Shown: positions 19,439 through 29,362 of the stretch, in pieces
Layout: every line of letters starts with the position of its first letter
How positions within the stretch are numbered: the stretch's first letter is position 1
Assembly: GCF_000740795.1 (NCBI RefSeq)
Contig: NZ_JGYG01000003.1
Location: 248,001-312,000 of the forward strand
From: Haematobacter massiliensis
GTDB lineage: Bacteria; Pseudomonadota; Alphaproteobacteria; Rhodobacterales; Rhodobacteraceae
Reading direction: 5' to 3'
Length of the DNA stretch: 64,000 nt
Program-made: the position numbers and the translations under genes
The notes under the pieces: generated by a model
What the model was told of the DNA's origin: nothing
The model's database searches: none
The model's input: only the letters and a program-made list of their open reading frames with translations

Positions 19439-19625
19439 GTCGCCCCGTGATGAGGGGCGAATGTCCCGCATCGAAATGCGGGAAAACTTAATACCTGCAC
19501 ATCCCCCTTGCGATGAGGACCGGCTCAGATCGCGCAAGTGATCGGGACAGGCGCAGCGGGCGCCGGATTCTAGCCCTGCGCTGGATTGGACAGGCAGCCT
19601 CCCCGACCCGTCCTTGCCGCGAATG

Positions 19626-19811
19626 TCAGGCCTCTCGGCCCCGATCTATCCGTAGAAACTCCGTCATGCGGCGCGCATCTCCTTGCGTACGAGATCGCTG
19701 CATCAGCGTCAGCGAGGCCGGCGCAGGATCTTCGCCGAGGACGACCTCCTGCCGGCGCCACAGATCGGACGCATTCTCCACAGGTGGTTTCAGGCTTTCG
19801 CTATGTCTCAT
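19626..19811 (-). CDS. Possible small protein of 61 residues, unknown
   Basis: A short polar reading frame starting MRHSESLKPPVENASDLWRR and ending in an arginine-rich tail. It is preceded on the minus strand by GGGAGA about ten bases from the ATG and by the AT-rich block, which could serve as a divergent promoter region for it and the plus-strand gene at 20065. No domain is recognised. Overlapping plus-strand frames are longer but look random. It is listed as a candidate only. Confidence 0.3.
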   Translation of the reverse strand: MRHSESLKPPVENASDLWRRQEVVLGEDPAPASLTLMQRSRTQGDARRMTEFLRIDRGREA

Positions 19812-20007
19812 CGTTGTTTTTCTCCCGCCTGTTTAATGGGCTGAATTCCGAGGACATGGGTAAAGTTTATAGCACCCCAAGAACGTTCTATCCAGTTTCT
19901 TTTCCGAACCGCCTCGGTCTCGCCGACGGGGGAAACGCAACAATATTTCATTATCATCACAAAAATGTAACGATTTCACTTCATAGAATCGTTTTCTACA
20001 AATATAT

Positions 20008-20036
20008 TTGACAAATACGTCATATTTTCGTCATAT
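20008..20036 (+). promoter_or_regulatory. Candidate sigma-70 promoter with tandem repeat
   Basis: A consensus TTGACA at 20008-20013 is followed after 17 bp by TCATAT at 20031-20036, 28 bp before the start codon of the membrane-protein gene. The region also contains an 11-bp unit CGTCATATTTT directly repeated at 20018-20028 and 20029-20039, overlapping spacer and -10, which could be a regulator site. A perfect -35 is rare in this GC-rich sequence. Pattern evidence only. Confidence 0.45.
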
Positions 20037-20064
20037 TTTCTTAATACATGGAGAGGGTGGTCCT

Positions 20065-20742
20065 ATGATTGCGTTCAATCGTACGTTCTATCTGGTTCTA
20101 ATCGGGCTTCTCCTCCTCGATATGGTGCTTATCGGACTGCATGTCGCGCAGACGCCGAACGTGCCCGACCGGTTCAACATCATCAGTGAAACCAGCCTCG
20201 CGTCCCGTCTCCTCTATTTGAAATGGGCGCTCGTGGCTGCCGCCTGCGCTGCGATCGCCTGGGTCTGGAGGGTGCCGGTCTTTGCCGGGCTGGCCGTCTT
20301 CTTCACCGTGGTGTTGGCCGACGACATGTTGATGATCCATGAAAAGGGCGGGCGGCGCCTGGTATCCGCAATGCCCGACCTGCCCACCTTCGGCCTGCCC
20401 CGGGCGGATATTGGCGAGATCTATGTCTTCGGACTGCTGGGCCTCCTCGCCGGCATCGCGATGCTCTTCGGGATCCTGCGATCAAACCGGGAGTGGCTCG
20501 CACGGGCCGCGCTTTTCGTGCTTCCTTTCGTCGGGCTGGTGGCCTGCGCCATCGGCATGGACGCGCTCGGCGCCTATATGCGCCTGCACTACCCGGAGGC
20601 AGCGACCCTGTCCCTGGTCGGGATTGCGGAGGATGCGGGCGAGATCGTCTTCGGTTCGCTCGCGGTGGCGATCGGTGCGGGCATCTGGGCCAGCCTGCCC
20701 GTCACACGGACCAGCAGCGCGATGATCAGCCCGGCGGAGTGA
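20065..20742 (+). CDS. Integral membrane protein of unknown function
   Basis: A 225-residue protein with about six hydrophobic segments (about residues 8-25, 48-65, 70-88, 120-140, 148-170 and 192-212). The first transmembrane segment is followed by a polar loop containing [14 protein letters not shown]. Acidic residues lie within or beside helices ([25 protein letters not shown]). No family is recognised. ATG 20065 is preferred because GGAGAGGG precedes it. An ATG at 20008 would start inside the promoter-like element. The last 17 bp overlap the 3' end of convergent queG. Confidence 0.7.
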   Translation: MIAFNRTFYLVLIGLLLLDMVLIGLHVAQTPNVPDRFNIISETSLASRLLYLKWALVAAACAAIAWVWRVPVFAGLAVFFTVVLADDMLMIHEKGGRRLVSAMPDLPTFGLPRADIGEIYVFGLLGLLAGIAMLFGILRSNREWLARAALFVLPFVGLVACAIGMDALGAYMRLHYPEAATLSLVGIAEDAGEIVFGSLAVAIGAGIWASLPVTRTSSAMISPAE

Positions 20743-21775
20743 GCCGGGCAAGAGCCCATGCCGCCGCCTCCGCCACCACCGGATCGGGATCACACAAGCG
20801 ATCCCGCGCTACCGGGGCCAGGGCGGCCATCCCGGAATTTCCGATGGCGTAGAGCACGTTGCGCACAAATCTGTCGCGCCCGATCCGCTTGATGGGGCTA
20901 CCGGAAAAGCGCTCGCGAAAGGCTTCATCGTCCAAAAGCGCCAGTTCCGCCAAAGGCGGCGAGACCAGATCCTCCCGCGCGGCATAGCGCGTCTCCCGCG
21001 CCTCGACCGCGAACTTGTTCCACGGGCAGGCCGCCAGACAATCGTCGCAGCCATAGATGCGATTGCCCATCCGCTCCCGTAGCGGCTCCTCCACCGGGCC
21101 GCGATGCTCGATGGTCAGGTAGGAGATGCAGCGGCGGGCATCCAGTTGATAGGGCGCGGGAAAGGCATCCGTCGGACAGGCGACCTGACAACGCGTGCAG
21201 GAACCGCAGTGATCCACCTCCGGCGCGTCCGACGGCAGGTCCAGCGTGGTAAAGATCGCGCCCAGAAAGAACCAGTTGCCCATCTCGCGGCTGACGAGAT
21301 TGGTGTGCTTGCCCTGCCAACCCAGCCCCGCCGCTTGCGCCAGCGGCTTCTCCGGCACCGGTGCGGTATCGACGAACACCTTCACCTCGCCACCGCCTTC
21401 GGCGATCAGCCATCGGGCAAGCCGCTTCAGCCGTTTCTTCACCAGATCGTGATAATCCTTGCCCCGGGCATAGACGGAGATCGCCCCCCTGTCGCGTCGA
21501 GCGACGGCGGCCATGGGATTCTCCTCAGGCGTATAGCTCTCCGCCAGCATGATGACGGAACGCGCCTCCGGCCAGAGCGCGGCCGGCTCCGTCCGCCAAT
21601 GCACCCGCTCCGCGAGCCAGCCCATCTGGCCATGAAACCCGGCGTCCAGGAAAGCTTGGTAACGCTCCGGCACTTCGGGGATATCCGTGGGGCGACAGAG
21701 GCGGGCGGCGGAGAAGCCCTCTGCCAGCGCCTGGGCGACCAGGCGTGTCTTCAGGTCAGAAGTCGAGGTCGGCAT
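20726..21775 (-). CDS. queG: Epoxyqueuosine reductase
   Basis: A 349-residue cobalamin-dependent iron-sulfur enzyme making the last step of queuosine synthesis in tRNA. Two ferredoxin-like [4Fe-4S] motifs are present: [13 protein letters not shown] (about residue 190) and [11 protein letters not shown] (about 245). A C-terminal HEAT-like tail follows. The start [11 protein letters not shown] lies inside the last 20 bases of the upstream GST-like gene, so the two are overlapping members of one unit. The 3' end overlaps the convergent membrane-protein gene by 17 bp. Confidence 0.94.
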   Translation of the reverse strand: MPTSTSDLKTRLVAQALAEGFSAARLCRPTDIPEVPERYQAFLDAGFHGQMGWLAERVHWRTEPAALWPEARSVIMLAESYTPEENPMAAVARRDRGAISVYARGKDYHDLVKKRLKRLARWLIAEGGGEVKVFVDTAPVPEKPLAQAAGLGWQGKHTNLVSREMGNWFFLGAIFTTLDLPSDAPEVDHCGSCTRCQVACPTDAFPAPYQLDARRCISYLTIEHRGPVEEPLRERMGNRIYGCDDCLAACPWNKFAVEARETRYAAREDLVSPPLAELALLDDEAFRERFSGSPIKRIGRDRFVRNVLYAIGNSGMAALAPVARDRLCDPDPVVAEAAAWALARLTPPG

Positions 21776-22421
21776 AGTGCCTGGGGGGCGGGAAGCCCGG
21801 CACCTGATCGGCCAGCAGCGAGCGGAACGACGGGCGCGACTTGATCTTGGCATACCAGTCCCGCACGTTGGCGGCCCGGTTCCAATCCACGTCGGAGATG
21901 TAGTCGAGACAGGACAGATGGGCCGCGGCGGCGAAATCGGCCAGCGTCATCACGTCTCCCGCCAGCCAGCGGCGCTGGTCGAGCAGCCAGCCCATATAAT
22001 CGAGGTGATACTTGATCTTCTGCGCGCCCGACTTGACGTTCTTGCTGTCGGGATAGCCGAGGCCCATGATCTTCTTGTTCACCCGCTCATAGAGCAGCTT
22101 GGACGTGACCTCATGGTGGAACTTGTCGTCGAACCAGGCGCAGAGCCGGCGCACCTCGAAGCGTTCGTCGGGGCTTTTGGGAAACAGCGGCGGATTCGGT
22201 ACGGTCTCCTCCAGATATTCGCAGATCGCCTGACTTTCGGACAGGACACGGTTGTTAAGTCGCAGGACCGGAACCTTGCCGGCAGGGTTGCGGCGCAGGA
22301 AATCCTGGTTCGGCTCCCAGTAACGCTCCTCCACCAGCTCGACCTCGATCCTCTTCTCCGCAAGTGTGAGACGGACCTTGCGGGAGAAGGGAGAGAGGGG
22401 GAAGTGAAAGAGCCTGTTCAT
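21756..22421 (-). CDS. Glutathione S-transferase-family protein, FzlA-like
   Basis: A 221-residue protein with a thioredoxin-like N-terminal domain ([18 protein letters not shown]; the cis-proline region [21 protein letters not shown]) and an all-helical C-terminal domain ([23 protein letters not shown]). The SPFSRKVRL start resembles the alphaproteobacterial division protein FzlA, which is built on the GST fold but acts on FtsZ, more than classical detoxifying GSTs. It overlaps queG by 20 bases. GST family is secure; FzlA is an inference from sequence resemblance recalled, not aligned. Confidence 0.8.
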   Translation of the reverse strand: MNRLFHFPLSPFSRKVRLTLAEKRIEVELVEERYWEPNQDFLRRNPAGKVPVLRLNNRVLSESQAICEYLEETVPNPPLFPKSPDERFEVRRLCAWFDDKFHHEVTSKLLYERVNKKIMGLGYPDSKNVKSGAQKIKYHLDYMGWLLDQRRWLAGDVMTLADFAAAAHLSCLDYISDVDWNRAANVRDWYAKIKSRPSFRSLLADQVPGFPPPRHYADLDF

Positions 22422-22517
22422 CGCTGCGTCGTCTCGCGCTTCATGGATATCGGGTGGAATGGCCTTTCATCGCGTCCGCAGCGGGGAATTTCAATCCCGT
22501 CCGAAGGGAAACCCGCC

Positions 22518-23255
22518 TCAGCCGGTGAAACAGTTTGCGCGCCCGTCCGCGCGGATCGTCTGCGCCCCATCCTGTATCGCGGCCGCGCGACGCTGAACGA
22601 ACGCCGTTGGCCGGCGCGGGTCACGACCTTTCGGGTCGGGCAGAATCGCGGCCAGCCGGGCAGACTGAGAGGGCGTGAGCCGGGCGGCATCGACATTGTA
22701 GTAATGCCGCGCCGCCGCCTGAACGCCGAAAACCCCCTCACCGAATTCCGCCACGTTCATGTAGACTTCAAGGATCCGCTGCTTGGACCAGAACGTCTCT
22801 ACCAAGGGCGTCAGCACGGCTTCCAACGCCTTCCGGGGCCAGGAGCGGCCCTGCCAGAGATAGACGTTCTTCACCGTCTGCTGGCTGATGGTCGAGGCAC
22901 CGCGCTGGCCACCTGCGTCGATGGCGCGCCTTATCTCCCCCATGTCGAAGCCCCAGTGCAGGCAGAAATTCGCATCCTCCGCCGCGACGATGGAGCGTGC
23001 CATCGAGGGGGCCACGTTGTCGAAATCCACCCATTCCTGTTCAACCCCTCCGAGCCTGCGGGATTCGGCGGCCATGTAGATGGTCGTGGGCGGATTGAAG
23101 ACCGAGAAGAACAGCACAGCGGCAAGCAGTACGGCGACCAGCCCGATCGCTGCCCGGATCGCCCAACGGACCACGTCCTTCCGACCGGGCGCGAGACTGA
23201 CACGCGACGGAGTTGAAGCGGCCTTCCGGCGGGCAGTCTTTGCGGGTTTCGCCAT
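22518..23255 (-). CDS. mtgA: Monofunctional peptidoglycan glycosyltransferase
   Basis: A 245-residue GT51 enzyme that polymerises lipid II into glycan strands at the inner membrane. A basic N-terminus (residues 1-30) precedes one transmembrane helix (about 31-53). Catalytic motifs follow: EDANFCLHWGFD with Glu93, GASTISQQTVKNVYLW, and EVYMNVAEFGEGVFG. There is no transpeptidase domain, as expected for MtgA. It appears to be transcribed alone. Confidence 0.94.
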   Translation of the reverse strand: MAKPAKTARRKAASTPSRVSLAPGRKDVVRWAIRAAIGLVAVLLAAVLFFSVFNPPTTIYMAAESRRLGGVEQEWVDFDNVAPSMARSIVAAEDANFCLHWGFDMGEIRRAIDAGGQRGASTISQQTVKNVYLWQGRSWPRKALEAVLTPLVETFWSKQRILEVYMNVAEFGEGVFGVQAAARHYYNVDAARLTPSQSARLAAILPDPKGRDPRRPTAFVQRRAAAIQDGAQTIRADGRANCFTG

Positions 23256-23482
23256 GGCGGAGCCAGACCATGTGGCGTCTCACCGGTCAAGTGCGACATG
23301 ATGTGCGGATGTGGAAAACGACCGCTGTTGATTATGAGCGGCACACCGGAGGCTGCCCACCGGGCGGATACGCTCCTGCAGTGGCCAATCAAGCGGCATT
23401 CAGGGTCGCTTACACAGCGCATATGGGGAGGAGACGTCTGGCTCTCTGCCTCCTCCGCCCTGCGAGGGCGACCCGGACAACA

Positions 23483-23515
23483 CCTGCCGGATTTGCGATC
23501 GCTTCATCCGGCAGG
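23483..23515 (-). terminator. Hairpin downstream of leuB
   Basis: A perfect 10-bp inverted repeat (CCTGCCGGAT / ATCCGGCAGG) with a 13-nt loop begins about ten bases past the leuB stop on the minus strand. No T-run follows, so it may act with Rho or as a 3' stabiliser of the leu transcript. Confidence 0.6.
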
Positions 23516-23525
23516 CGAAAGTGGG

Positions 23526-24626
23526 TCAGACCTCCGCCAGCGCCCGGACGATGGCATCGCCCATCTGCGAGGTGCTGAGCGGGGCGCGGTCGCCCGCCTG
23601 CATGAGATCAGCCGTCCGATCGCCGTCGGCCAGCACTTTCTCCACCGCGCGTTCCAGCCGGTCGGCCTCTGCGCCACGGTCGAAAGAGTAGCGCAGCGCC
23701 ATGGCGAAGGAGAGAATGCACGCGATCGGGTTGGCCTTCCCCTGCCCCGCGATATCCGGCGCGGAGCCGTGCACCGGCTCATAGAGCGCCTTCGGCCGCC
23801 CGTTCGCCATCGGCGCACCAAGGCTTGCGGAGGGCAGCATGCCGAGGGAGCCGGTGAGCATCGCGGCGAGGTCGGACAGTAGATCACCGAAGAGGTTGTC
23901 CGTCACGATCACGTCGAATTGCCTGGGCCAGCGGGTAAGCTGCATGGCGCCGGCATCGGCATACATATGCGTCAGCTCCACATCGGGATATTCGTCGTCA
24001 TGGATCTTCTGGACGACTTCACGCCACAGAACGCCCGATTCCATCACATTGGCCTTCTCCATCGAGCAGACCTTGTTGTTACGCCGCCGCGCCAGTTCGA
24101 AAGCCGAGCGGGCAACGCGGGCGATCTCGGATTCCGTATAGCGCTGGGTATTGATGCCGACCCGCTCATTGCCTTCGATGAAGATGCCGCGCGGTTCGCC
24201 AAAATAGACGCCCGAGGTCAACTCTCGCACGATCATGATGTCGAGGCCGGCAACCACCTCGCGCTTGAGCGAGGAGAAATCGGCCAGTGCGTCAAAACAC
24301 TGTGCGGGCCGAAGGTTCGCGTAGAGGTCCATCTCCTTGCGCAGGCGCAGAAGCCCGCGCTCCGGCTTCACCGAAAAGTCCAGCACATCGTATTTCGGGC
24401 CGCCCACCGCGCCGAGCAGCACGGCATCCACCGATTGCGCCAGCTCCATCGTCTCGTCCGTGAGTGGCGTGCCATGCGCGTCATAGGAGCAGCCGCCGAC
24501 AAGGCCCTCGTGAATGTCGAAGACAAGGCCCTGACCGGCGAACCAGTCGATGACCTTGCGAACCTCGGTCATCACTTCGGGGCCGATGCCATCGCCGGGC
24601 AGGATGAGAAGCGACGGGTTAGACAT
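23526..24626 (-). CDS. leuB: 3-isopropylmalate dehydrogenase
   Basis: A 366-residue NAD-dependent decarboxylating dehydrogenase making 2-oxoisocaproate for leucine. GDGIGPEV near the N-terminus, the substrate arginines around RPAQCFD, and the metal-binding [23 protein letters not shown] segment are present. The start ATG follows AGGAGG at a good distance; a TTG two codons upstream is not needed. It is the last gene of the leuC-leuD-EEP-leuB run on this strand and is followed by a hairpin. Confidence 0.96.
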   Translation of the reverse strand: MSNPSLLILPGDGIGPEVMTEVRKVIDWFAGQGLVFDIHEGLVGGCSYDAHGTPLTDETMELAQSVDAVLLGAVGGPKYDVLDFSVKPERGLLRLRKEMDLYANLRPAQCFDALADFSSLKREVVAGLDIMIVRELTSGVYFGEPRGIFIEGNERVGINTQRYTESEIARVARSAFELARRRNNKVCSMEKANVMESGVLWREVVQKIHDDEYPDVELTHMYADAGAMQLTRWPRQFDVIVTDNLFGDLLSDLAAMLTGSLGMLPSASLGAPMANGRPKALYEPVHGSAPDIAGQGKANPIACILSFAMALRYSFDRGAEADRLERAVEKVLADGDRTADLMQAGDRAPLSTSQMGDAIVRALAEV

Positions 24627-24719
24627 GGGCAATTCCTCCTAATACGCCGTGATGGCCTAGCCGTCGTCCTCTCGCCGGTCAAGCGGCGTGCATCAGAGCG
24701 GAGATTTTGGGCCGCGGAC

Positions 24720-25886
24720 TCACTGCCGAACCGGCAGATCCCGCATGGCTCCGACCGTCTCGGCGGAGAGTGCCGGCAAGTCCGGTCCCGGCCCTGCGGC
24801 AGTCGCTTGCTCCGCCCGCGGCGACGGGAGGGGATCGACGGCGTACCGCGGGGCTATTCCATGCGCTGCCGCCGCGCGCGCCGCGGGGAGAGCAACATCC
24901 ACCACCACGACGGCGTGGCGGTCCTCCCCTTCCGCAGAAAGCAGAGCGCCGGAGAGAAGGATCAGATCGCGGGAGGGCAGGACATAGTCAACACGCAACC
25001 GCCCCGGCCCCTGCTTGCCGGAGCGCAGCATCGTCCAGTCCGCCGTCGCCTTGCCCCCCTGCGCATCGGCGGGGCGGGGATCGGTCAGACGTGGATCGGC
25101 CAGAAGGCGCACCATGGCCTGACGCATGCCATCGCCGCCTTCCGGGTCCAGATTGGCGCCCCCCATCAGCACGAACGGCGGTGAAGGCGGTACTCCCAGA
25201 CCTCCATCCAGCAGAGCGCCCCAGAACGCGGTTTCGTCGTGATTGCGCCGGAGGCTCAGTTCCCCGCCAGAGGCTGGCGGCCCCGCACACCATGTCAGCA
25301 GCGTCAACCGCCCGCCCTCCCACAGGAGCGGCACCTGCCAATGCCCGGTGGTGGAGAGCCTTTGCATCTCCGCCGCCCGGCCCGTCAGGGGAGAGAGATT
25401 GCCCGGAAGATCGCGCCAGAGCATCGTGCTGTGATCGACGATCTCCTCCCGCGCAATGGGCAGGCGGGACAGGATGGCCATTCCCTTCTCCCCGCTGAAA
25501 TTGCCGAAACCCTGCGCGTCGGCCGGTCCGCCCAGGCGACCATCGCCATTCAGATCCAGCCTCGTCGCCATGCCGGTATTCGGCCGGAGCGCCAGGCGAT
25601 GTGGATAGTCGATCCCCGCCGCCCTCACCCGATCCGCAAGCGCATTGAGCGCCAGCCCGTCGTGGTCCCAGTCGATGCCGCACAGCAGCAGCACATCCGC
25701 CCCCGCCGCCACGATCCGGCGCACCGCGGTTTCCACCGCCGGCGCGGCCGGTTTCAGCAGATCACGATACAGCAGGCCCGGCCCATCACGGGTGAGTTCG
25801 GTTGTATATTGCGCAAGCCGCAGCCGGTCACCCGCAAAGGCAGGTGTGGCGAGGAACAGCAGGAGGAGAAGCCGCAGCATCCCCAT
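24720..25886 (-). CDS. Exported endonuclease/exonuclease/phosphatase-family protein
   Basis: A 388-residue protein starting with a clear Sec signal peptide (MGMLRLLLLLFLATPAFA, cleavage after AFA). The body resembles the EEP (DNase I-like) fold, with the N-terminal RLAQYTTEL strand, ADVLLLCGIDWDHDG, GEKGMAILSRLPI, and VDYVLPSRDLIL near the end. The usual catalytic Glu and the GDxN motif appear altered (LLLCGIDWD, LMGGANLDP, DRHAVVVVD), so activity is uncertain. It lies between leuD and leuB on the same strand although it has no obvious leucine role. Confidence 0.72.
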   Translation of the reverse strand: MGMLRLLLLLFLATPAFAGDRLRLAQYTTELTRDGPGLLYRDLLKPAAPAVETAVRRIVAAGADVLLLCGIDWDHDGLALNALADRVRAAGIDYPHRLALRPNTGMATRLDLNGDGRLGGPADAQGFGNFSGEKGMAILSRLPIAREEIVDHSTMLWRDLPGNLSPLTGRAAEMQRLSTTGHWQVPLLWEGGRLTLLTWCAGPPASGGELSLRRNHDETAFWGALLDGGLGVPPSPPFVLMGGANLDPEGGDGMRQAMVRLLADPRLTDPRPADAQGGKATADWTMLRSGKQGPGRLRVDYVLPSRDLILLSGALLSAEGEDRHAVVVVDVALPAARAAAAHGIAPRYAVDPLPSPRAEQATAAGPGPDLPALSAETVGAMRDLPVRQ

Positions 25887-26045
25887 AGAATGCCACGACT
25901 TTCCTAAGACACGGTTAACAGGCGCGGCAAGCTCCGAATGACAACGCTCCGGCAGCCGGGAAATCCGCTCTGCGGCGGTTCGAAGCCCGTCCAGTGCCTA
26001 ATAGGTCAAACCCGTTGACCGGCTTTTACGCAGACCACGGTCCGG

Positions 26046-26651
26046 TCAGGCCCAGGGGCGGGACATCCGCGTCTTTGCCTCATAGGCGTCGATGTCGCCC
26101 GCGTTCTCCAGCGTCAGACCGATGTCGTCGAGACCATTCAGCAGGCAGTGCTTGCGGAACGGGTCGATCTCGAAGTGGAAAACCTCACCTTCCGAGGCGG
26201 ATACGGTCTGCGCCTCGAGATCCACGGTGATCCGCGCGTTGGAGCCGCGACGGGCATCCTCCATCAGCCGATCCACCTGCTCCTGCGGAAGCGTGATCGG
26301 CAGAATGCCATTCTTGAAGCAGTTATTGTAGAAGATGTCGGCAAAGCTGGTGGAAACCACGCAGCGGATGCCGAAGTCCAGAAGCGCCCAGGGCGCATGC
26401 TCGCGCGAGGATCCGCAGCCGAAGTTGTCGCCCGCGACGATGATCTCCGCATTGCGGTAGGCGGGCTGGTTCAGCACGAAATCCGGCTTCTCCGTCCCGT
26501 CGGACTCATAGCGCATCTCGTCGAACAGGTTCTTGCCCAGCCCTGTGCGCTTGATCGTCTTGAGGAACTGCTTGGGGATGATCATGTCCGTGTCGATATT
26601 GACCAGCGGCATCGGCGCTGCGACCCCGGTCAGCGTGGTGAAGCGGTCCAT
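26046..26651 (-). CDS. leuD: 3-isopropylmalate dehydratase small subunit
   Basis: A 201-residue partner of LeuC, isomerising 2- to 3-isopropylmalate. The swivel-domain motif [17 protein letters not shown] is at about residue 75 and [17 protein letters not shown] follows. The start codon overlaps the leuC stop by one base (TGATG at 26653-26649), so translation is coupled and equal subunit amounts are expected. Confidence 0.97.
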   Translation of the reverse strand: MDRFTTLTGVAAPMPLVNIDTDMIIPKQFLKTIKRTGLGKNLFDEMRYESDGTEKPDFVLNQPAYRNAEIIVAGDNFGCGSSREHAPWALLDFGIRCVVSTSFADIFYNNCFKNGILPITLPQEQVDRLMEDARRGSNARITVDLEAQTVSASEGEVFHFEIDPFRKHCLLNGLDDIGLTLENAGDIDAYEAKTRMSRPWA

Positions 26652-28093
26652 CAGGCAATCTCCCTTTCGCCGGTCAGTTCGCGCACATCCACCAGATGGC
26701 CGGCAACGCCTGCAGCAGCGGCCATGGCGGGGCTCATCAGATGCGTGCGCCCGCCGCGGCCCATGCGGCCCTCGAAATTGCGGTTGGAGGTGCCCGCGCA
26801 GCGCTCGCCGGGGGCGAGCTGATCGGGGTTCATGCCGAGGCACATGGAGCATCCCGCCAGCCGCCATTCAAACCCGGCCGCGCGGAAGATGTCAGCCAGG
26901 CCCTCCTCCTCCGCCTGCAACCGGACGAGGCCCGATCCCGGCACCACCATGCCCCGCACGCCCGAGGCGAGCTTGCGCCCTTTCAGCACGGCGGCGGCGG
27001 CGCGCAGATCCTCGATCCGGCCATTGGTGCAGGAACCGATGAACACGGCGTCGATCGGGATCTCCGACAGCGGGGTTCCGGGCGTCAGACCCATGTAGTC
27101 GAGGCTGCGCCGCGCAGCTTCCGCCTTTGCGCCGGGAAAATCCTCTGGGTTCGGCACGATGCCGGTGATCGGCAGCACGTCCTCCGGGCTGGTGCCCCAA
27201 GTCACCACCGGGGCAATATCCTCGCCCTTCAGCACCACCACCTTGTCGTAATGCGCGCCCTCATCGGTGAAGAGGGTCTCCCAGTAGGCGACCGCTGCCT
27301 CCCAGGCCGCGCCCTTGGGCGCATGCGGCCGGCCCATGACATAGGCGAAGGTCGTCTCGTCCGGCGCGATCAGCCCCGCCCGCGCCCCGCCTTCGATCGC
27401 CATGTTGCAGACCGTCATCCGGCCTTCCATGGACAGCTCGCGAATCGCCTGGCCGCAATATTCGATGACATAGCCGGTGCCGCCTGCCGTGCCAGTCGCG
27501 CCGATGACGGAAAGCGTGATGTCCTTCGCCGTGACACCGGGGCGCAGGCTGCCGGTGATCTCCACCTTCATGTTCTTGGACTTCTTCTGGATCAGCGTCT
27601 GGGTGGCAAGCACATGCTCCACCTCCGACGTGCCGATGCCATGCGCCAGCGCTCCGAAGGCGCCGTGCGTCGCGGTATGGCTGTCGCCGCAGACGACGGT
27701 CATGCCGGGGAGCGTCCAGCCCTGCTCCGGCCCGACGATGTGGACGATTCCCTGACGGATGTCGTTCACGGGATAATAGACCACGCCGAAATCGCGGGCG
27801 TTCTTGTCCAGCGCATCGACCTGAATCCGGGATTCCTCGTTGTCGATGCCCTTCTCGCGGTCCCAGGTGGTGGGGACGTTGTGATCGGGCACGGCGATGG
27901 TCTTCTCGGGTGCGCGGACCTTGCGGCCCGTCATGCGCAGACCTTCGAAGGCCTGCGGGCTCGTCACCTCATGCACGAGGTGGCGGTCTATATAGAGCAG
28001 GCAGGTGCCGTCTTCGGACTGGTGCACGACGTGATCGTCCCAGATCTTGTCGTAGAGCGTGCGGGGACCGCGGCTGACGGTGTCGGCTGACAT
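26651..28093 (-). CDS. leuC: 3-isopropylmalate dehydratase large subunit
   Basis: A 480-residue aconitase-family [4Fe-4S] protein. The cluster cysteines are in [15 protein letters not shown] and in [13 protein letters not shown], and the early [21 protein letters not shown] motif is intact. It is the first gene of the leu run. The ATG is preceded by CGGAG. No leader peptide rich in leucine codons was found in the 394 bp upstream. Confidence 0.97.
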   Translation of the reverse strand: MSADTVSRGPRTLYDKIWDDHVVHQSEDGTCLLYIDRHLVHEVTSPQAFEGLRMTGRKVRAPEKTIAVPDHNVPTTWDREKGIDNEESRIQVDALDKNARDFGVVYYPVNDIRQGIVHIVGPEQGWTLPGMTVVCGDSHTATHGAFGALAHGIGTSEVEHVLATQTLIQKKSKNMKVEITGSLRPGVTAKDITLSVIGATGTAGGTGYVIEYCGQAIRELSMEGRMTVCNMAIEGGARAGLIAPDETTFAYVMGRPHAPKGAAWEAAVAYWETLFTDEGAHYDKVVVLKGEDIAPVVTWGTSPEDVLPITGIVPNPEDFPGAKAEAARRSLDYMGLTPGTPLSEIPIDAVFIGSCTNGRIEDLRAAAAVLKGRKLASGVRGMVVPGSGLVRLQAEEEGLADIFRAAGFEWRLAGCSMCLGMNPDQLAPGERCAGTSNRNFEGRMGRGGRTHLMSPAMAAAAGVAGHLVDVRELTGEREIA

Positions 28094-28487
28094 CGGAATT
28101 CACTCCGTTCGGAATGGCTGTTGCGCGGCAATGCGCGCGGCTTTTCGGAAGAGTGTCGCAAGGCGCATGGGGCGGACGCGTGACGGCGCCGCCCGCGCGA
28201 TCAAAGTCGCCCGAGGATCGAATGCTCCACGCCGAAAAAGCGGCCCGGAAGCCGTGCGCGGTCGTGGATATTGAAATAGACGAAGCCTCTCATGGCCGCT
28301 CTCATATCGGCATTTCCGGCGGCAGGCAAGCACCTACCGCCGCATGGCGCAACAACCGGATTGCGGTTACGCGCGGCAAGCAAGTTTGTTGCGCGCAGCC
28401 TGCGGGAAGCACAGCGTCGGTTCCGCCCTCGTTCCAACGTCAGCCTCCGCCACAAAGCTCAGCCGCTGCGCCCTCCCGCGACGAAGA
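28094..28487. other. Intergenic region between leuC and glutathione peroxidase
   Basis: Both flanking genes are on the minus strand, so this stretch should hold the leu promoter and the 3' end of the peroxidase transcript. A 34-codon frame starting MRAAMRGFVYFNIHD is present but has no good ribosome site. No hairpin, RNA gene or recognisable protein was identified. Confidence 0.5.
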
Positions 28488-29033
28488 TCAACCCTTCGCC
28501 AGCTCCGCGTCGATCGCCGCGACGACACGGGGGTCATCCGCCGGGATATCCGGGGCAAAGCGGGCAACCACCTCTCCCGCGCGGGACACCAGGAATTTCT
28601 CGAAGTTCCACTGCACCTCCGGCTTGGGGTTCATGGCGATCCCCTTACCCTCCAGCCGGGCGCGCCAGGGGCCCTCGCCCTCCGCCTCCGGGATCGCCTC
28701 GGTTAGCGCGGTATAGAGCGGATGGCGGTCGGCGCCGGCCACGGAAATCTTGGAGAACATGGGAAAGGTGACGTCATAAGTGACGGAGCAGAACTCCGCG
28801 ATCTCACCGTCCGACCCGGGCTCCTGCCCCAGAAAGTCGTTCGCGGGGAAGCCCAGCACTTCAAAACCCTGATCCTTCTTGGCCTCGTAGAGCGCCTCCA
28901 GCCCGGCATATTGCGGGGTGAGGCCGCATTTCGACGCGACATTGACGACGAGGAGCACCTTGCCGGCATGGGCGCCAAGCGTGTCGGGGCTGCCGTCGAT
29001 ACGGGTGAGCGGAAGGGTGGTGAGCGTAGCCAT
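28488..29033 (-). CDS. Glutathione peroxidase family protein (cysteine type)
   Basis: A 181-residue thiol peroxidase. NVASKCGLTPQYAGLEALYE holds the peroxidatic cysteine (in place of selenocysteine), and FLGQEPGSDGEIAEFC, VTFPMFSKISV and VQWNFEKFLV are conserved family segments. The central FPxNxF box reads FPANDF, so the usual second cysteine of thioredoxin-dependent relatives is missing there; FCSVTY may supply another. The start at MATLTTL follows GGAGA; an upstream frame extension of 36 codons is not needed. It is divergent from rsfS. Confidence 0.9.
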   Translation of the reverse strand: MATLTTLPLTRIDGSPDTLGAHAGKVLLVVNVASKCGLTPQYAGLEALYEAKKDQGFEVLGFPANDFLGQEPGSDGEIAEFCSVTYDVTFPMFSKISVAGADRHPLYTALTEAIPEAEGEGPWRARLEGKGIAMNPKPEVQWNFEKFLVSRAGEVVARFAPDIPADDPRVVAAIDAELAKG

Positions 29034-29362
29034 GGAGGGTCTCCGGCAGGGGTTTGTCAGCGGCTGTCCGGCAAGGGTATCGGCGAATGCCATCCGCCGG
29101 ATGCCGTCACGCACCATGCCCCAGCCGGGCCGCGCCGTCACCCCCGCCTGTCAATGCTCATCACTTCTGCGCGGTTAGCTGAAAATCACGGCAGTAAGGG
29201 CACGAATCCGGGGCCGCTGTGCATTGAGAAATCGCCGTCGAAGTGTTAAATGGATAAGCGTCCCGGCGCCGGGGAGGATCGGGCGCGCAGATCAAGGAGG
29301 ACAATGTCCTGTCGTACGTATCGCCCGCGGTCGGCGCCAAGACCGCTCCGGGAGCAGAGGCC
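29034..29362. other. Divergent promoter region, gpx / rsfS
   Basis: 329 bp between the two outward-read genes. It holds a promoter-like pair for the rsfS run at 29224-29252 and a short upstream reading frame at 29304-29366 that ends on the rsfS start codon. Nothing else was recognised. Confidence 0.5.
29224..29252 (+). promoter_or_regulatory. Candidate promoter of the rsfS-rppH run
   Basis: TTGAGA at 29224-29229 (five of six matches to the -35 consensus) is followed after 17 bp by TAAATG at 29247-29252 (three of six). It lies 110 bp before the rsfS start and is the best sigma-70-like pair on this strand in the gap. Pattern evidence only. Confidence 0.35.

Larger units (their letters stand above)
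19439..20064. other. Intergenic stretch with AT-rich right half
   Basis: About 630 bp between ilvE and the next plus-strand gene. The left part has ordinary GC content and holds only one weak candidate gene on the minus strand (19626-19811). From about 19840 the composition becomes clearly AT-rich, unlike the rest of the window, with a promoter-like site and a tandem repeat just before the membrane-protein gene. No RNA gene was recognised. Confidence 0.6.

Noticed and set aside
19586-20011. 141-residue plus-strand frame between ilvE and the membrane protein
   Set aside because: Runs across a GC-to-AT composition change, overlaps the promoter-like element, and has no motif.
28201-28455. 84-residue protein upstream of leuC, or a leucine leader peptide
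   Set aside because: No ribosome site, no family resemblance and no run of leucine codons.
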